Source of the DNA: Pandoraea vervacti
GTDB lineage: Bacteria; Pseudomonadota; Gammaproteobacteria; Burkholderiales; Burkholderiaceae
Assembly (NCBI RefSeq): GCF_000934605.2
Contig: NZ_CP010897.2
Span: 4,340,001 to 4,404,000 of the forward strand
Direction of reading: 5' to 3'
Length of the DNA: 64,000 nt
A program made the translations under genes and the position numbers. The notes below the pieces were generated by a model that made no database searches, was not told the origin of the DNA, and was given only the letters and a program-made list of their open reading frames with translations. Below, one piece after another: positions 9,150-16,838 of this stretch; the first letter of the stretch is position 1; each line of letters starts with the position of its first letter.

Positions 9150-9322
9150 GTAAGTCGGGGACGGCAGGAAAACCGCTATTCTAACGTACCGCGCGCTCCC
9201 GCCGGGACGTGTCCGAACCGGACTCGGACGCCACCGCAAAATCTCCATGATCCCCCCACGATGCCCGACATCGGGGGCCCGCAGCGCGCCGAATGCAGGG
9301 TGGAACCGGTATACTCCGGCGC

Positions 9323-11134
9323 ATGGCAAGCGCACTCGAAGTTCTCCGTACCGTATTCGGCTATAACGCATTCCGTGGCGATCAGGCCGCCATCGTCGAC
9401 CATGTGGCCGACGGGGGCGATGCACTCGTGCTCATGCCCACGGGCGGCGGCAAGTCACTGTGCTACCAGATTCCCGCGCTGTTGCGCCCGGGCATCGGCA
9501 TTGTCGTCTCCCCGCTCATCGCACTCATGCAGGATCAGGTCGATGCCCTGCTTCAGGCCGGGGTGCGCGCCGCCTATCTGAATTCGAGCCTCGCCTTCGA
9601 CGAAGCGCTCGACATCGAGCGTCGCGCCTCGCGTGGCGAACTCGACCTGCTGTATGTCGCGCCCGAACGACTGCTGACCGAGCGCTTCCTCAACCTCCTG
9701 GATCGGCTCGACGAGCGGGCTCAGCTGGCGCTCTTTGCCATCGACGAAGCCCACTGCGTGTCGCAATGGGGGCACGACTTCCGTCCGGAATATATTCAGC
9801 TGTCCGCGCTGCATGAGCGCTACCCGCGGGTGCCCCGCATCGCGCTCACGGCGACGGCCGACACTGCCACGCGCGAGGAAATCCAGACGCGTCTGGGCCT
9901 GACCGAAGCGCGTCTGTTCGTCTCGAGCTTCGACCGGCCCAATATCCGTTACGAAATCGTCGACCGGGACAACCCGCGCAAGCAATTGCTGGCGTTCCTG
10001 GCGCGGCATCGCGGCGAGGCCGGCATCGTGTACTGCCTGTCGCGCAAGAAAGTGGAAGAGACCGCTGCCTGGCTCGAAACGCAGGGGATTCCGGCGTTGC
10101 CTTATCACGCCGGGCTGGACGCGGAGGTGCGTCGCACGCACCAGCAGCGCTTCCTGCGCGAGGAAGGCCTGGTTATGGCGGCGACCGTCGCCTTCGGCAT
10201 GGGCATCGACAAGCCGGATGTGCGCTTCGTTGCCCACCTCGACCTGCCCAAGAGTCTTGAAGCCTATTATCAGGAGACGGGGCGCGCCGGACGCGACGGG
10301 GAGCCTGCCGAAGCCTGGATGACCTATGGCCTGAACGACGTCGTGGTGCACCGCAGCCGCATCGACGAATCGAACGCGTCCGAGTTGCAAAAGCGTATTG
10401 AACGCCAGAAGCTCGACGCGTTGCTCGGCTATTGTGAAGCCGCGCGTTGCCGCCGCACGGTGCTGCTGTCGTACTTCGGCGAAGCCAGCGAGCCGTGCGG
10501 CAACTGCGACGTGTGTCTCAATCCGCCGGAAGTCTTCGATGGCACCATCGCGGCGCAGAAGGCGCTCTCGGCCATTCTGCGCACCGGTCAGCGCTTCGGT
10601 GCCGGGCATCTCGTCGACTTGCTGCGCGGGCGCAGCACCGACAAGATCCGTCAGTTCGGGCACGAGAGCCTGCCGACCTTCGGCGTGGGCGGCGAAATGG
10701 ACGATCAGGGCTGGCGGGCGGTGTTTCGTCAACTGATCGCCCACGGCATCATCGAGCCGGACAGCAGCCAGTACGGCGCGCTCACGCTCAATGCCGCAGC
10801 ACGTCCCGTACTCAAGGGGGAAACTACGGTGTCGCTGCGCCGCCAACAGCGGCCGACCGCCGGCAAGAAGAGCCGCTTTGCTGGATACGCGTCGACACCG
10901 GCCATCGAACTGGACGTTGCCGACCAGCAGTTGTTCGAAAAGCTTCGCGCGTGGCGCCAGGACATGGCCAAGACGCAAGCGGTGCCGGCCTACGTTATCC
11001 TGCATGACCGCACGTTACGGGAGCTTGCGCAGCGCCGTCCTCGCCACCGTGAGGGGCTGGTGGATATCACCGGTCTGGGCGAAGCGAAGATCGAGCGCTA
11101 TGGCGAAGCGCTCGTCGAACTGCTCAATGCGTGA
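9323..11134 (+). CDS. recQ: ATP-dependent DNA helicase RecQ
   Basis: 603-residue 3'-5' superfamily 2 helicase used in RecF-pathway repair and replication-fork processing. Walker A is MPTGGGKSLC (~38-47) and the DEAH box IDEAHCVSQWGHDFRPEY follows. Motif VI is QETGRAGRDG. The RQC zinc site is CEAARC...CGNCDVC and a C-terminal HRDC domain ends the protein (LRAWRQDMAKTQAVPAY). The ATG at 9323 begins the conserved MASALEVLRTVFGY; an in-frame ATG at 9293 would add ten residues of no known family match. Divergent from msbA with 173 bases between starts. Confidence 0.96.
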   Translation: MASALEVLRTVFGYNAFRGDQAAIVDHVADGGDALVLMPTGGGKSLCYQIPALLRPGIGIVVSPLIALMQDQVDALLQAGVRAAYLNSSLAFDEALDIERRASRGELDLLYVAPERLLTERFLNLLDRLDERAQLALFAIDEAHCVSQWGHDFRPEYIQLSALHERYPRVPRIALTATADTATREEIQTRLGLTEARLFVSSFDRPNIRYEIVDRDNPRKQLLAFLARHRGEAGIVYCLSRKKVEETAAWLETQGIPALPYHAGLDAEVRRTHQQRFLREEGLVMAATVAFGMGIDKPDVRFVAHLDLPKSLEAYYQETGRAGRDGEPAEAWMTYGLNDVVVHRSRIDESNASELQKRIERQKLDALLGYCEAARCRRTVLLSYFGEASEPCGNCDVCLNPPEVFDGTIAAQKALSAILRTGQRFGAGHLVDLLRGRSTDKIRQFGHESLPTFGVGGEMDDQGWRAVFRQLIAHGIIEPDSSQYGALTLNAAARPVLKGETTVSLRRQQRPTAGKKSRFAGYASTPAIELDVADQQLFEKLRAWRQDMAKTQAVPAYVILHDRTLRELAQRRPRHREGLVDITGLGEAKIERYGEALVELLNA

Positions 11135-11164
11135 TCTGCCTGACGCCCATTGCACACTGACTCA

Positions 11165-11209
11165 CGCCCGCTCATACTTCGCCCGCTTATACCTCGCCCG
11201 CTCATGCCA
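11165..11209 (+). repeat. 15-bp direct repeat (three units) spanning a start codon
   Basis: Three units beginning cgcccgct occur at 11165, 11180 and 11195. The third contains the ATG of the next gene (11204); units one and two have ATA at the equivalent place. The repeat replaces a normal ribosome-binding region. Confidence 0.7.
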
Positions 11210-11956
11210 CGCCTGCCGCTGACCGTCACGATTCTCACGCGCAACGAACGCCACAACATTGCCGACTGCATTGCCTCGGTCAACGCGATCGCCACGCAGA
11301 TCGTGGTGCTCGACAACGCGAGTACGGACGGCACGGCGGACATCGCACGCGCACAAGGGGCTGAAGTGCACATCACGCCCGACTGGCCCGGCTTCGGCCC
11401 GCAGAAGAATCGCGCCCTGTCGCATGCCACGCAGCCCTGGGTACTCTCGCTCGACGCCGATGAACGCGTGACCCCGGCGCTGGCCGCCGACATTGCCGCT
11501 GCCATCGCGCAGGGGACACACACGGGCTATCGCATGCCGCGTCTGTCGCAGTTTCTCGGCCATTGGGTGAGGCATTGCGGGTGGTACCCGGATTACGTAC
11601 TGCGGCTCTTTCGTCGGGAAGCCGGACGCTTCTCCGACAATCTCGTGCATGAGCGCGTGATCGTCGACGGCGAGATCGGCACGCTCGCCCACCATCTGCT
11701 GCATTACAGCTATACCGAAGCGCGTCAGGTCGAGGACAAGGTGCAGCGGTATGCGCGTGCCGGTGCAAAAGAAATGGCGTTGCGGGGCAAACGGGTGTCG
11801 CCGCTCAAACCGTGGATCAACGGCGGATGGGCGTTCGTTCGCACCTATGTGCTGCGACGCGGCTTTCTCGACGGCACGACCGGCGCGGCCATCGCTCACA
11901 TGAATGCCCGAAGTGCCTTTCTCAAATACGCGTTGCTGCGGCGTGGCGACGTCTGA
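11204..11956 (+). CDS. Family 2 glycosyltransferase, WaaE/KdtX-like (LPS core)
   Basis: 250-residue GT-A glycosyltransferase resembling the beta-1,4-glucosyltransferases of the LPS inner core. It opens with LTVTILTRNERHNI, has NASTDGTADIA, and carries the metal-binding LSLDADERV near residue 85. WYPDYVLRLFRR and the H-rich LLHYSYTEARQVEDKVQRYA are typical of this subgroup. A start at 11204 (MPRLPLTVTIL) fits homologue length; an upstream in-frame ATG at 11150 would add a repetitive RPLILRPLIPRPL leader encoded by the 15-bp repeat. No clear Shine-Dalgarno is seen. It follows recQ by 69 bases and may be co-transcribed. Confidence 0.88.
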   Translation: MPRLPLTVTILTRNERHNIADCIASVNAIATQIVVLDNASTDGTADIARAQGAEVHITPDWPGFGPQKNRALSHATQPWVLSLDADERVTPALAADIAAAIAQGTHTGYRMPRLSQFLGHWVRHCGWYPDYVLRLFRREAGRFSDNLVHERVIVDGEIGTLAHHLLHYSYTEARQVEDKVQRYARAGAKEMALRGKRVSPLKPWINGGWAFVRTYVLRRGFLDGTTGAAIAHMNARSAFLKYALLRRGDV

Positions 11957-11995
11957 GGAAGGTCACGGGAGCCTCCGCACACGGGCGGCAAATGC

Positions 11996-12026
11996 GAAAA
12001 CGGACGCCATAGGCGTCCGTTCTTCA
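11996..12026 (+). terminator. Bidirectional intrinsic terminator between convergent genes
   Basis: A 9-bp stem (acggacgcc / ggcgtccgt) with an ATA loop is flanked by aaaa on the left and ttcttc on the right. It lies between the two convergent glycosyltransferase genes and can serve both strands. Confidence 0.75.
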
Positions 12027-12054
12027 TCGAGCGTCAGTCAACCGACGCACTGCC

Positions 12055-12906
12055 CTACTTGGCCAGCGCGCGCTTGATGCGCGAGCGGAACAACTGCCAG
12101 CGCAGCTTGCTGTCTTCGACCGGTTCGGCCAGACGGCCATCGCTGCCCGCCGGCACCGCTGAGCCGCGACGCAGGTAGTAGCGGTCGAAAATCGACTGCG
12201 TCATACCCCACTTGCGCAGGAACTGCGTGCGCCCGTCGTTCTTCACGACCTTGCCCGTGCTCTTGCACTGGAAGTGATAGACAAGGCTCGCACCAACGCC
12301 GACGAAGCGTCGCGCGCCTGCCGCCCACATCTTCATCGAGAAGTCGTTGTCGCTGCTCATGCCCGGGCTCAGTTCAGTGCTGTAGCCGCCAACGAGGAAC
12401 CACCAGTCGCGGTGCACGAGCGTCGGCGGCCAGGTCGCACCGAACCAGTCGGGTTTGTTGTAGGTCGGCACCGCAGCAAGGAGTCCTGCCTCGTCGAACT
12501 TGTCCACGTCTCGCCCGAAGTCATGCACCAGCACGCACGGGTTCCCCGTGTCGACCGGCTCGATCATCGTGCCCGAGAGCATGAACGCCTTGTCGGGCTG
12601 GGCCTCGGCGCGTTCGAGCAGCGCCGTGTCCCAGCCGGGGCAACAGTACATGTCGTCATTGAGATAAACGATGTACTTCTCGCGCGCGAGCGCCGCCGCC
12701 TGATTCACCGCGTAGCAGATACCGATGTTGTCGGGCGACGCCGTATGCTCGATGCCCTCGGCCCTGACCCAGTCGAGCGAGCCGTCCGACCCATCGTTGA
12801 CATGCACGATGATCTGGTGGGCATGGCGCGAATTCTGGCGAATGCTGCGCACACAAAGTTGCAGCAAGGCGAGGTTGTTCCAGGTCGGAACGATGATGGA
12901 GAACAT
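12055..12906 (-). CDS. Family 2 glycosyltransferase
   Basis: 283 residues with a GT-A fold. The N-terminus FSIIVPTWNNLALLQLCVRSI is the nucleotide-sugar entry strand, NDGSDGSLDW follows, and the metal site is YIVYLNDDMYCCPGWD (residues ~80-95). GMSSDNDFSMKMWAAG resembles the catalytic-base region. It is cytoplasmic, without membrane segments, and probably adds a sugar to a surface glycan. The acceptor is unknown. It is a single gene between the WaaE-like gene (convergent) and dnaE (same strand, upstream). Confidence 0.85.
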   Translation of the reverse strand: MFSIIVPTWNNLALLQLCVRSIRQNSRHAHQIIVHVNDGSDGSLDWVRAEGIEHTASPDNIGICYAVNQAAALAREKYIVYLNDDMYCCPGWDTALLERAEAQPDKAFMLSGTMIEPVDTGNPCVLVHDFGRDVDKFDEAGLLAAVPTYNKPDWFGATWPPTLVHRDWWFLVGGYSTELSPGMSSDNDFSMKMWAAGARRFVGVGASLVYHFQCKSTGKVVKNDGRTQFLRKWGMTQSIFDRYYLRRGSAVPAGSDGRLAEPVEDSKLRWQLFRSRIKRALAK

Positions 12907-13051
12907 CCGGAATTCCTTAGTGTGTCGAACGTCGAGCTTCGTGCCGTGTACGGCGGGCGGCGAACGGTAGAGTGCCGAGGGCGAACGGCGTCATCGCCTG
13001 CACCCGGCGGGCCAACGCCCCCAAGCCCCCATGCCCCAATGCCCCAATGCA

Positions 13052-16000
13052 TCAGTAGATGACCTGCACCGAGTCGGTCGTGAGCCACTGGCGAAGCTCG
13101 CCGAGCAATTCATCGCCGGGCTGGACCTTCCAGTCGTCGCCAAGACGGGACTCGCACTCGGCGTCGGGGCGGCGATACACGATGTGCACGGGCAAGCCGG
13201 TCTGCTTGTCTGCGTCGCCATCGCCATTGCCATTGCGTCGACCGAAACCGCCGCTGCCATTGCCGCCACCGCCACCGCCACCATTAAAGCCGCCGCCACC
13301 CGCCCCGGCCGTCGCTGCGACACGGTACATCGTGCAGTGCGGCTGAAGCGTGGCGCGCAGACGATTCCAGTCGGCGTTGCCATTGAACGACAGCTTGAGC
13401 GCCCGCGCATATCGCGCCCGCGCCCGGCCGAGATCCATCAGGCTCTCCACGGTGAAGCGCAGCCCGCCCGTAAAACTGTCGGGGCGCGCGTTGCCGTGCA
13501 CGATCAGGAGTTCGTCTTCCTTGAACAGATGCTTGTTCGCTTCGAACTGTTCGTTGAAGATCGTCACTTCGAGCGTGCCCGTGCCGTCGTCCAACTGCAC
13601 GATCAGCATCTTCCCGCGCTGCGTCATCATGGTGCGCATGCTGGAGATCACACCGGCCACGAGCCGGTCGCGACCTTCGGACAGGTCGCGAATTCGCGTG
13701 CGTACGAAGCGACGAACTTCTTCCGCGTACGAATCGAACATGTGGCCCGACAGGTAGAAGCCGAGCGCCTGCTTCTCTTCCTGCAACTTGCGCTTGTCGG
13801 TCCACGCCGGCACGTCCGCCAGTTCGAGCGGCGCTTGCAGACTTTCATCGCCAAGGTCGAACAGGCTGACCTGATTGGCGGCGGCGCTCGCCTGATCGGC
13901 GGCTTCCATCGCCATCGGCACGGACGCCATCAACTGCGCCCGGTTCTCGTGAATGGAGTCGAACGCGCCGGCACGAATCAGTGCTTCGATCGTGCGGCGA
14001 TTCACCACGCGACGGTCGATACGCGCGCAGAAGTCGAACAGATCGGTGAAGGGCTTGTCCTCACGGGCGCGAAGGATTTCCTCGATGGCCGACTGGCCGC
14101 TGCCCTTGATCGCGCCCAGGCCATAGCGCACCGTCTTCGAGTCCGCCGGCTCGAACCGATAGGCGGAGACATTGACGTCCGGCGGCAGCACGCCCAGTCC
14201 GTTGGCCGGCGACAGACAATCTTCGTAGAGAATCTTGACCTTGTCCGTGTCGTCCATGGCCAAGCTCATGTTGGCGGCCATGAATTCGGCGGGATGGTGC
14301 GCCTTGAGCCATGCGGTGTAGTAGGCGAGCAGCGCGTACGCGGCGGCGTGCGACTTGTTGAAGCCGTAGCCCGCGAACTTTTCCATCAAGTCGAAGATTT
14401 CGTCCGACTTTTCGCGCGTGAGTCCATTCTCGGCAGCACCCTTGGCGAAAATCTCCCGGTGCTCGGCCATTTCCTCGGCCTTCTTCTTACCCATCGCACG
14501 ACGCAGCAAGTCGGCGCCGCCGAGCGAATAACCGCCGATGATCTGCGCCATCTGCATCACCTGCTCCTGGTAGACCATGATGCCGTAGGTCTCCTGGAGC
14601 ACCGGCTCGACGCGCGGATCCGGGTATTCGGTCTTTTCGCGGCCGTGCTTGCGCGCGCAGAAACTCGGAATCAGGTCCATCGGGCCCGGACGATACAACG
14701 CCACCAGCGCGATGATGTCCTCGAAGCGGTCGGGCTGGGCATCTTTGAGCATGCCCTGCATGCCTCGGCTTTCCAGCTGGAACACCGCAACCGTGTTGGC
14801 CTTCTTCAGAATGCTGAACGCTGCCGGATCGGTGAGCGAGACCTGATCGAGCGACCAGTCCGCCATCTCCGGGTGCAGGCGCTTGATGTAGCGCTCGGCC
14901 CAATTCAGGATCGTGAGGGTCGTCAGGCCAAGAAAGTCGAACTTCACGAGGCCGACCGCTTCCACGTCGTCCTTGTCGTACTGGCTCACCACGCCGCTGG
15001 CGTCTTCGCCGCTGCCTTGCGTGTAGAGCGGGCAGAAGTCGGTGAGCTTGCCCGGGGCGATCAGCACGCCCCCCGCGTGCATGCCGACGTTACGCGTGAG
15101 CCCTTCCACGCGCTGCGCCAGCTCGATGAGCTGCTTGACTTCGTCTTCCGTCTGGTAGCGCTCGGCGAGCTGTGGCTCTTCCTTGAGGGCGTCCTCGATA
15201 GTGACGTGCTTGCCCGGCTTGAACGGAATCAGCTTGGAGATGCCGTCGACAAAGTTGTAGCCGAGGTCAAGCACACGCCCCACGTCGCGCACGGCCGCCT
15301 TCGCCGCCATCGAGCCGAAGGTGGCGATCTGCGAGACGGCGTCCGCGCCGTATTTGTCCTTCACGTACTGAATGACGCGATCGCGACCGTCCTGACAGAA
15401 GTCGATGTCGAAGTCGGGCATCGAGACGCGTTCCGGATTCAGGAAGCGCTCGAACAGCAGGTTGTACTTGAGCGGGTCGAGGTCGGTAATGCCCAGTGCG
15501 TACGCAACGAGCGAACCGGCGCCCGAGCCGCGGCCCGGACCGACCGGCACGCCATTGTTCTTTGCCCACTGAATGAAGTCGGCCACGATCAGGAAGTAGC
15601 CGGGGAAGCCCATCTTGATGATCGTGCCGGTCTCGAAGTCCAGACGCTTGTAATACTCGGGCCGCTGCTTGTCGCGCTCGGCTTCGTCCGGGAACAGCAG
15701 CGCGAGGCGCGTCTCCAGTCCCTCCTTGGACAACTGCACGAGGTAGTCGTCGAGCGACATGCCGTCCGGTGTCGGGAACAACGGCAGCTTCGGCTTGCCG
15801 AGTTCGAGCGTCAGATTGCAGCGCTTGGCAATTTCGACGGTGTTGGCAATGGCGGACGGCACGTCTTCGAACGCGGCGATCATGTCGTCCTGCGTGCGGA
15901 AGCTCTGGTCCTGCGTGAAGCGGCGCACGCGCCGGGCGTTGCCGAGCATCTCGCCTTCCGAAATACACACACGCGCTTCGTGCGCGGTGAAATCGTCGGC

Positions 16001-16624
16001 CGTCATGAACTGGATCGGATGCGTGGCGACGACCGGCAGACCGGCCTTTGCCGCCAACTGCACCGCCTGCTGGACATACGATTCCATGCCCTGCTGGCCG
16101 GTGCGTTGCAGCTCGATGTAGAACGCACCGGGGAACACGCTCGCCCAGTGTTTCGCGCATTGCAACGCCAGATCGGGGTTGCCGGCGGCCAACGCCGCCC
16201 CCACGTCGCCCATCTGCGCGCCGGACAGCGCGAGCAGGCCGCGTGCGAGACCGTCAGCGGCGAGCCACGACGACTCGATCTCCGCCCGACCACGGTACTG
16301 ATTGGTCAGCCATGCCTTCGAGAGCAACTGACACAGGTTCAGATAGCCTTCCCGGTCGCGCGCGAGCAGCAGCAATCGCGAGGGCTTGTCGCGATCGGCG
16401 GGATTCGTGATCCAGGCGTCGCAACCGATGATCGGCTTGACGCCCTTGCCGCGAGCTTCCTTGTAGAAACGGATGGCCCCGAACATGTTCGCCAGGTCGG
16501 TAAGCGCGAGCGCGCCCTGACCATCCTTGGCGGCGGCCTTGACGACGTCGTCGAGCCGCACGATGCCATCGGCGATCGAGTATTCGGAGTGGAGACGGAG
16601 GTGGACGAAGCGAGGTTCTGACAT
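13052..16624 (-). CDS. dnaE: DNA polymerase III alpha subunit
   Basis: 1190-residue catalytic subunit of the replicative polymerase. The N-terminal PHP domain starts FVHLRLHSEYS; the polymerase active-site aspartates are in MPDFDIDFCQDGRD; GPGRGSGAGSLVAYALGI and the GMHAGGVLI segment are classical. A helix-hairpin-helix region, an OB fold (VAGVISSMRTMMTQRGKM) and a C-terminal domain follow. Start at 16624 (MSEPRFVHLRL) is chosen by family match; the frame stays open to 16786. Odd point: a ~38-residue linker of almost pure Gly/Asn (around residues 1105-1142, nt 13197-13310) interrupts the C-terminal domain, making the protein longer than the ~1160 of E. coli. Confidence 0.97.
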   Translation of the reverse strand: MSEPRFVHLRLHSEYSIADGIVRLDDVVKAAAKDGQGALALTDLANMFGAIRFYKEARGKGVKPIIGCDAWITNPADRDKPSRLLLLARDREGYLNLCQLLSKAWLTNQYRGRAEIESSWLAADGLARGLLALSGAQMGDVGAALAAGNPDLALQCAKHWASVFPGAFYIELQRTGQQGMESYVQQAVQLAAKAGLPVVATHPIQFMTADDFTAHEARVCISEGEMLGNARRVRRFTQDQSFRTQDDMIAAFEDVPSAIANTVEIAKRCNLTLELGKPKLPLFPTPDGMSLDDYLVQLSKEGLETRLALLFPDEAERDKQRPEYYKRLDFETGTIIKMGFPGYFLIVADFIQWAKNNGVPVGPGRGSGAGSLVAYALGITDLDPLKYNLLFERFLNPERVSMPDFDIDFCQDGRDRVIQYVKDKYGADAVSQIATFGSMAAKAAVRDVGRVLDLGYNFVDGISKLIPFKPGKHVTIEDALKEEPQLAERYQTEDEVKQLIELAQRVEGLTRNVGMHAGGVLIAPGKLTDFCPLYTQGSGEDASGVVSQYDKDDVEAVGLVKFDFLGLTTLTILNWAERYIKRLHPEMADWSLDQVSLTDPAAFSILKKANTVAVFQLESRGMQGMLKDAQPDRFEDIIALVALYRPGPMDLIPSFCARKHGREKTEYPDPRVEPVLQETYGIMVYQEQVMQMAQIIGGYSLGGADLLRRAMGKKKAEEMAEHREIFAKGAAENGLTREKSDEIFDLMEKFAGYGFNKSHAAAYALLAYYTAWLKAHHPAEFMAANMSLAMDDTDKVKILYEDCLSPANGLGVLPPDVNVSAYRFEPADSKTVRYGLGAIKGSGQSAIEEILRAREDKPFTDLFDFCARIDRRVVNRRTIEALIRAGAFDSIHENRAQLMASVPMAMEAADQASAAANQVSLFDLGDESLQAPLELADVPAWTDKRKLQEEKQALGFYLSGHMFDSYAEEVRRFVRTRIRDLSEGRDRLVAGVISSMRTMMTQRGKMLIVQLDDGTGTLEVTIFNEQFEANKHLFKEDELLIVHGNARPDSFTGGLRFTVESLMDLGRARARYARALKLSFNGNADWNRLRATLQPHCTMYRVAATAGAGGGGFNGGGGGGGNGSGGFGRRNGNGDGDADKQTGLPVHIVYRRPDAECESRLGDDWKVQPGDELLGELRQWLTTDSVQVIY

Positions 16625-16838
16625 GGGCCGTATTGTAACGCGGCCTCCCCGGATTGATGGCCTTCTCGTTGCCCGCACGCCGCCCCGGGTCGGTGCGGCG
16701 CCTGTGCATGAGCGAATCCGGGAATCGCCCTCACTCGCGCTCGCGCAGACTTTCGCGCCAGTCGAAAACGCCGACGCACCGCTCACACCCGACGCGGCAG
16801 ACCGGCCAGATCATGCCAATTCATATACGGGGCCAGAC

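Noticed and set aside
7224..9581. A 785-codon plus-strand frame opposite msbA
   Set aside because: Antisense to msbA with no family match; the composition is that of a complementary-strand shadow.
13031..16621. A 1196-codon open frame on the plus strand opposite dnaE
   Set aside because: It is antisense to a certain gene, rich in His/Arg/Val as expected from a shadow frame in GC-rich DNA, with no recognisable domain.
16623..16838. A longer N-terminus for the cyclase homologue starting near the dnaE start codon
   Set aside because: It would use the dnaE promoter/start region and adds Pro/Arg-rich sequence without a ribosome site. I keep the 16839 start but note it is not certain.
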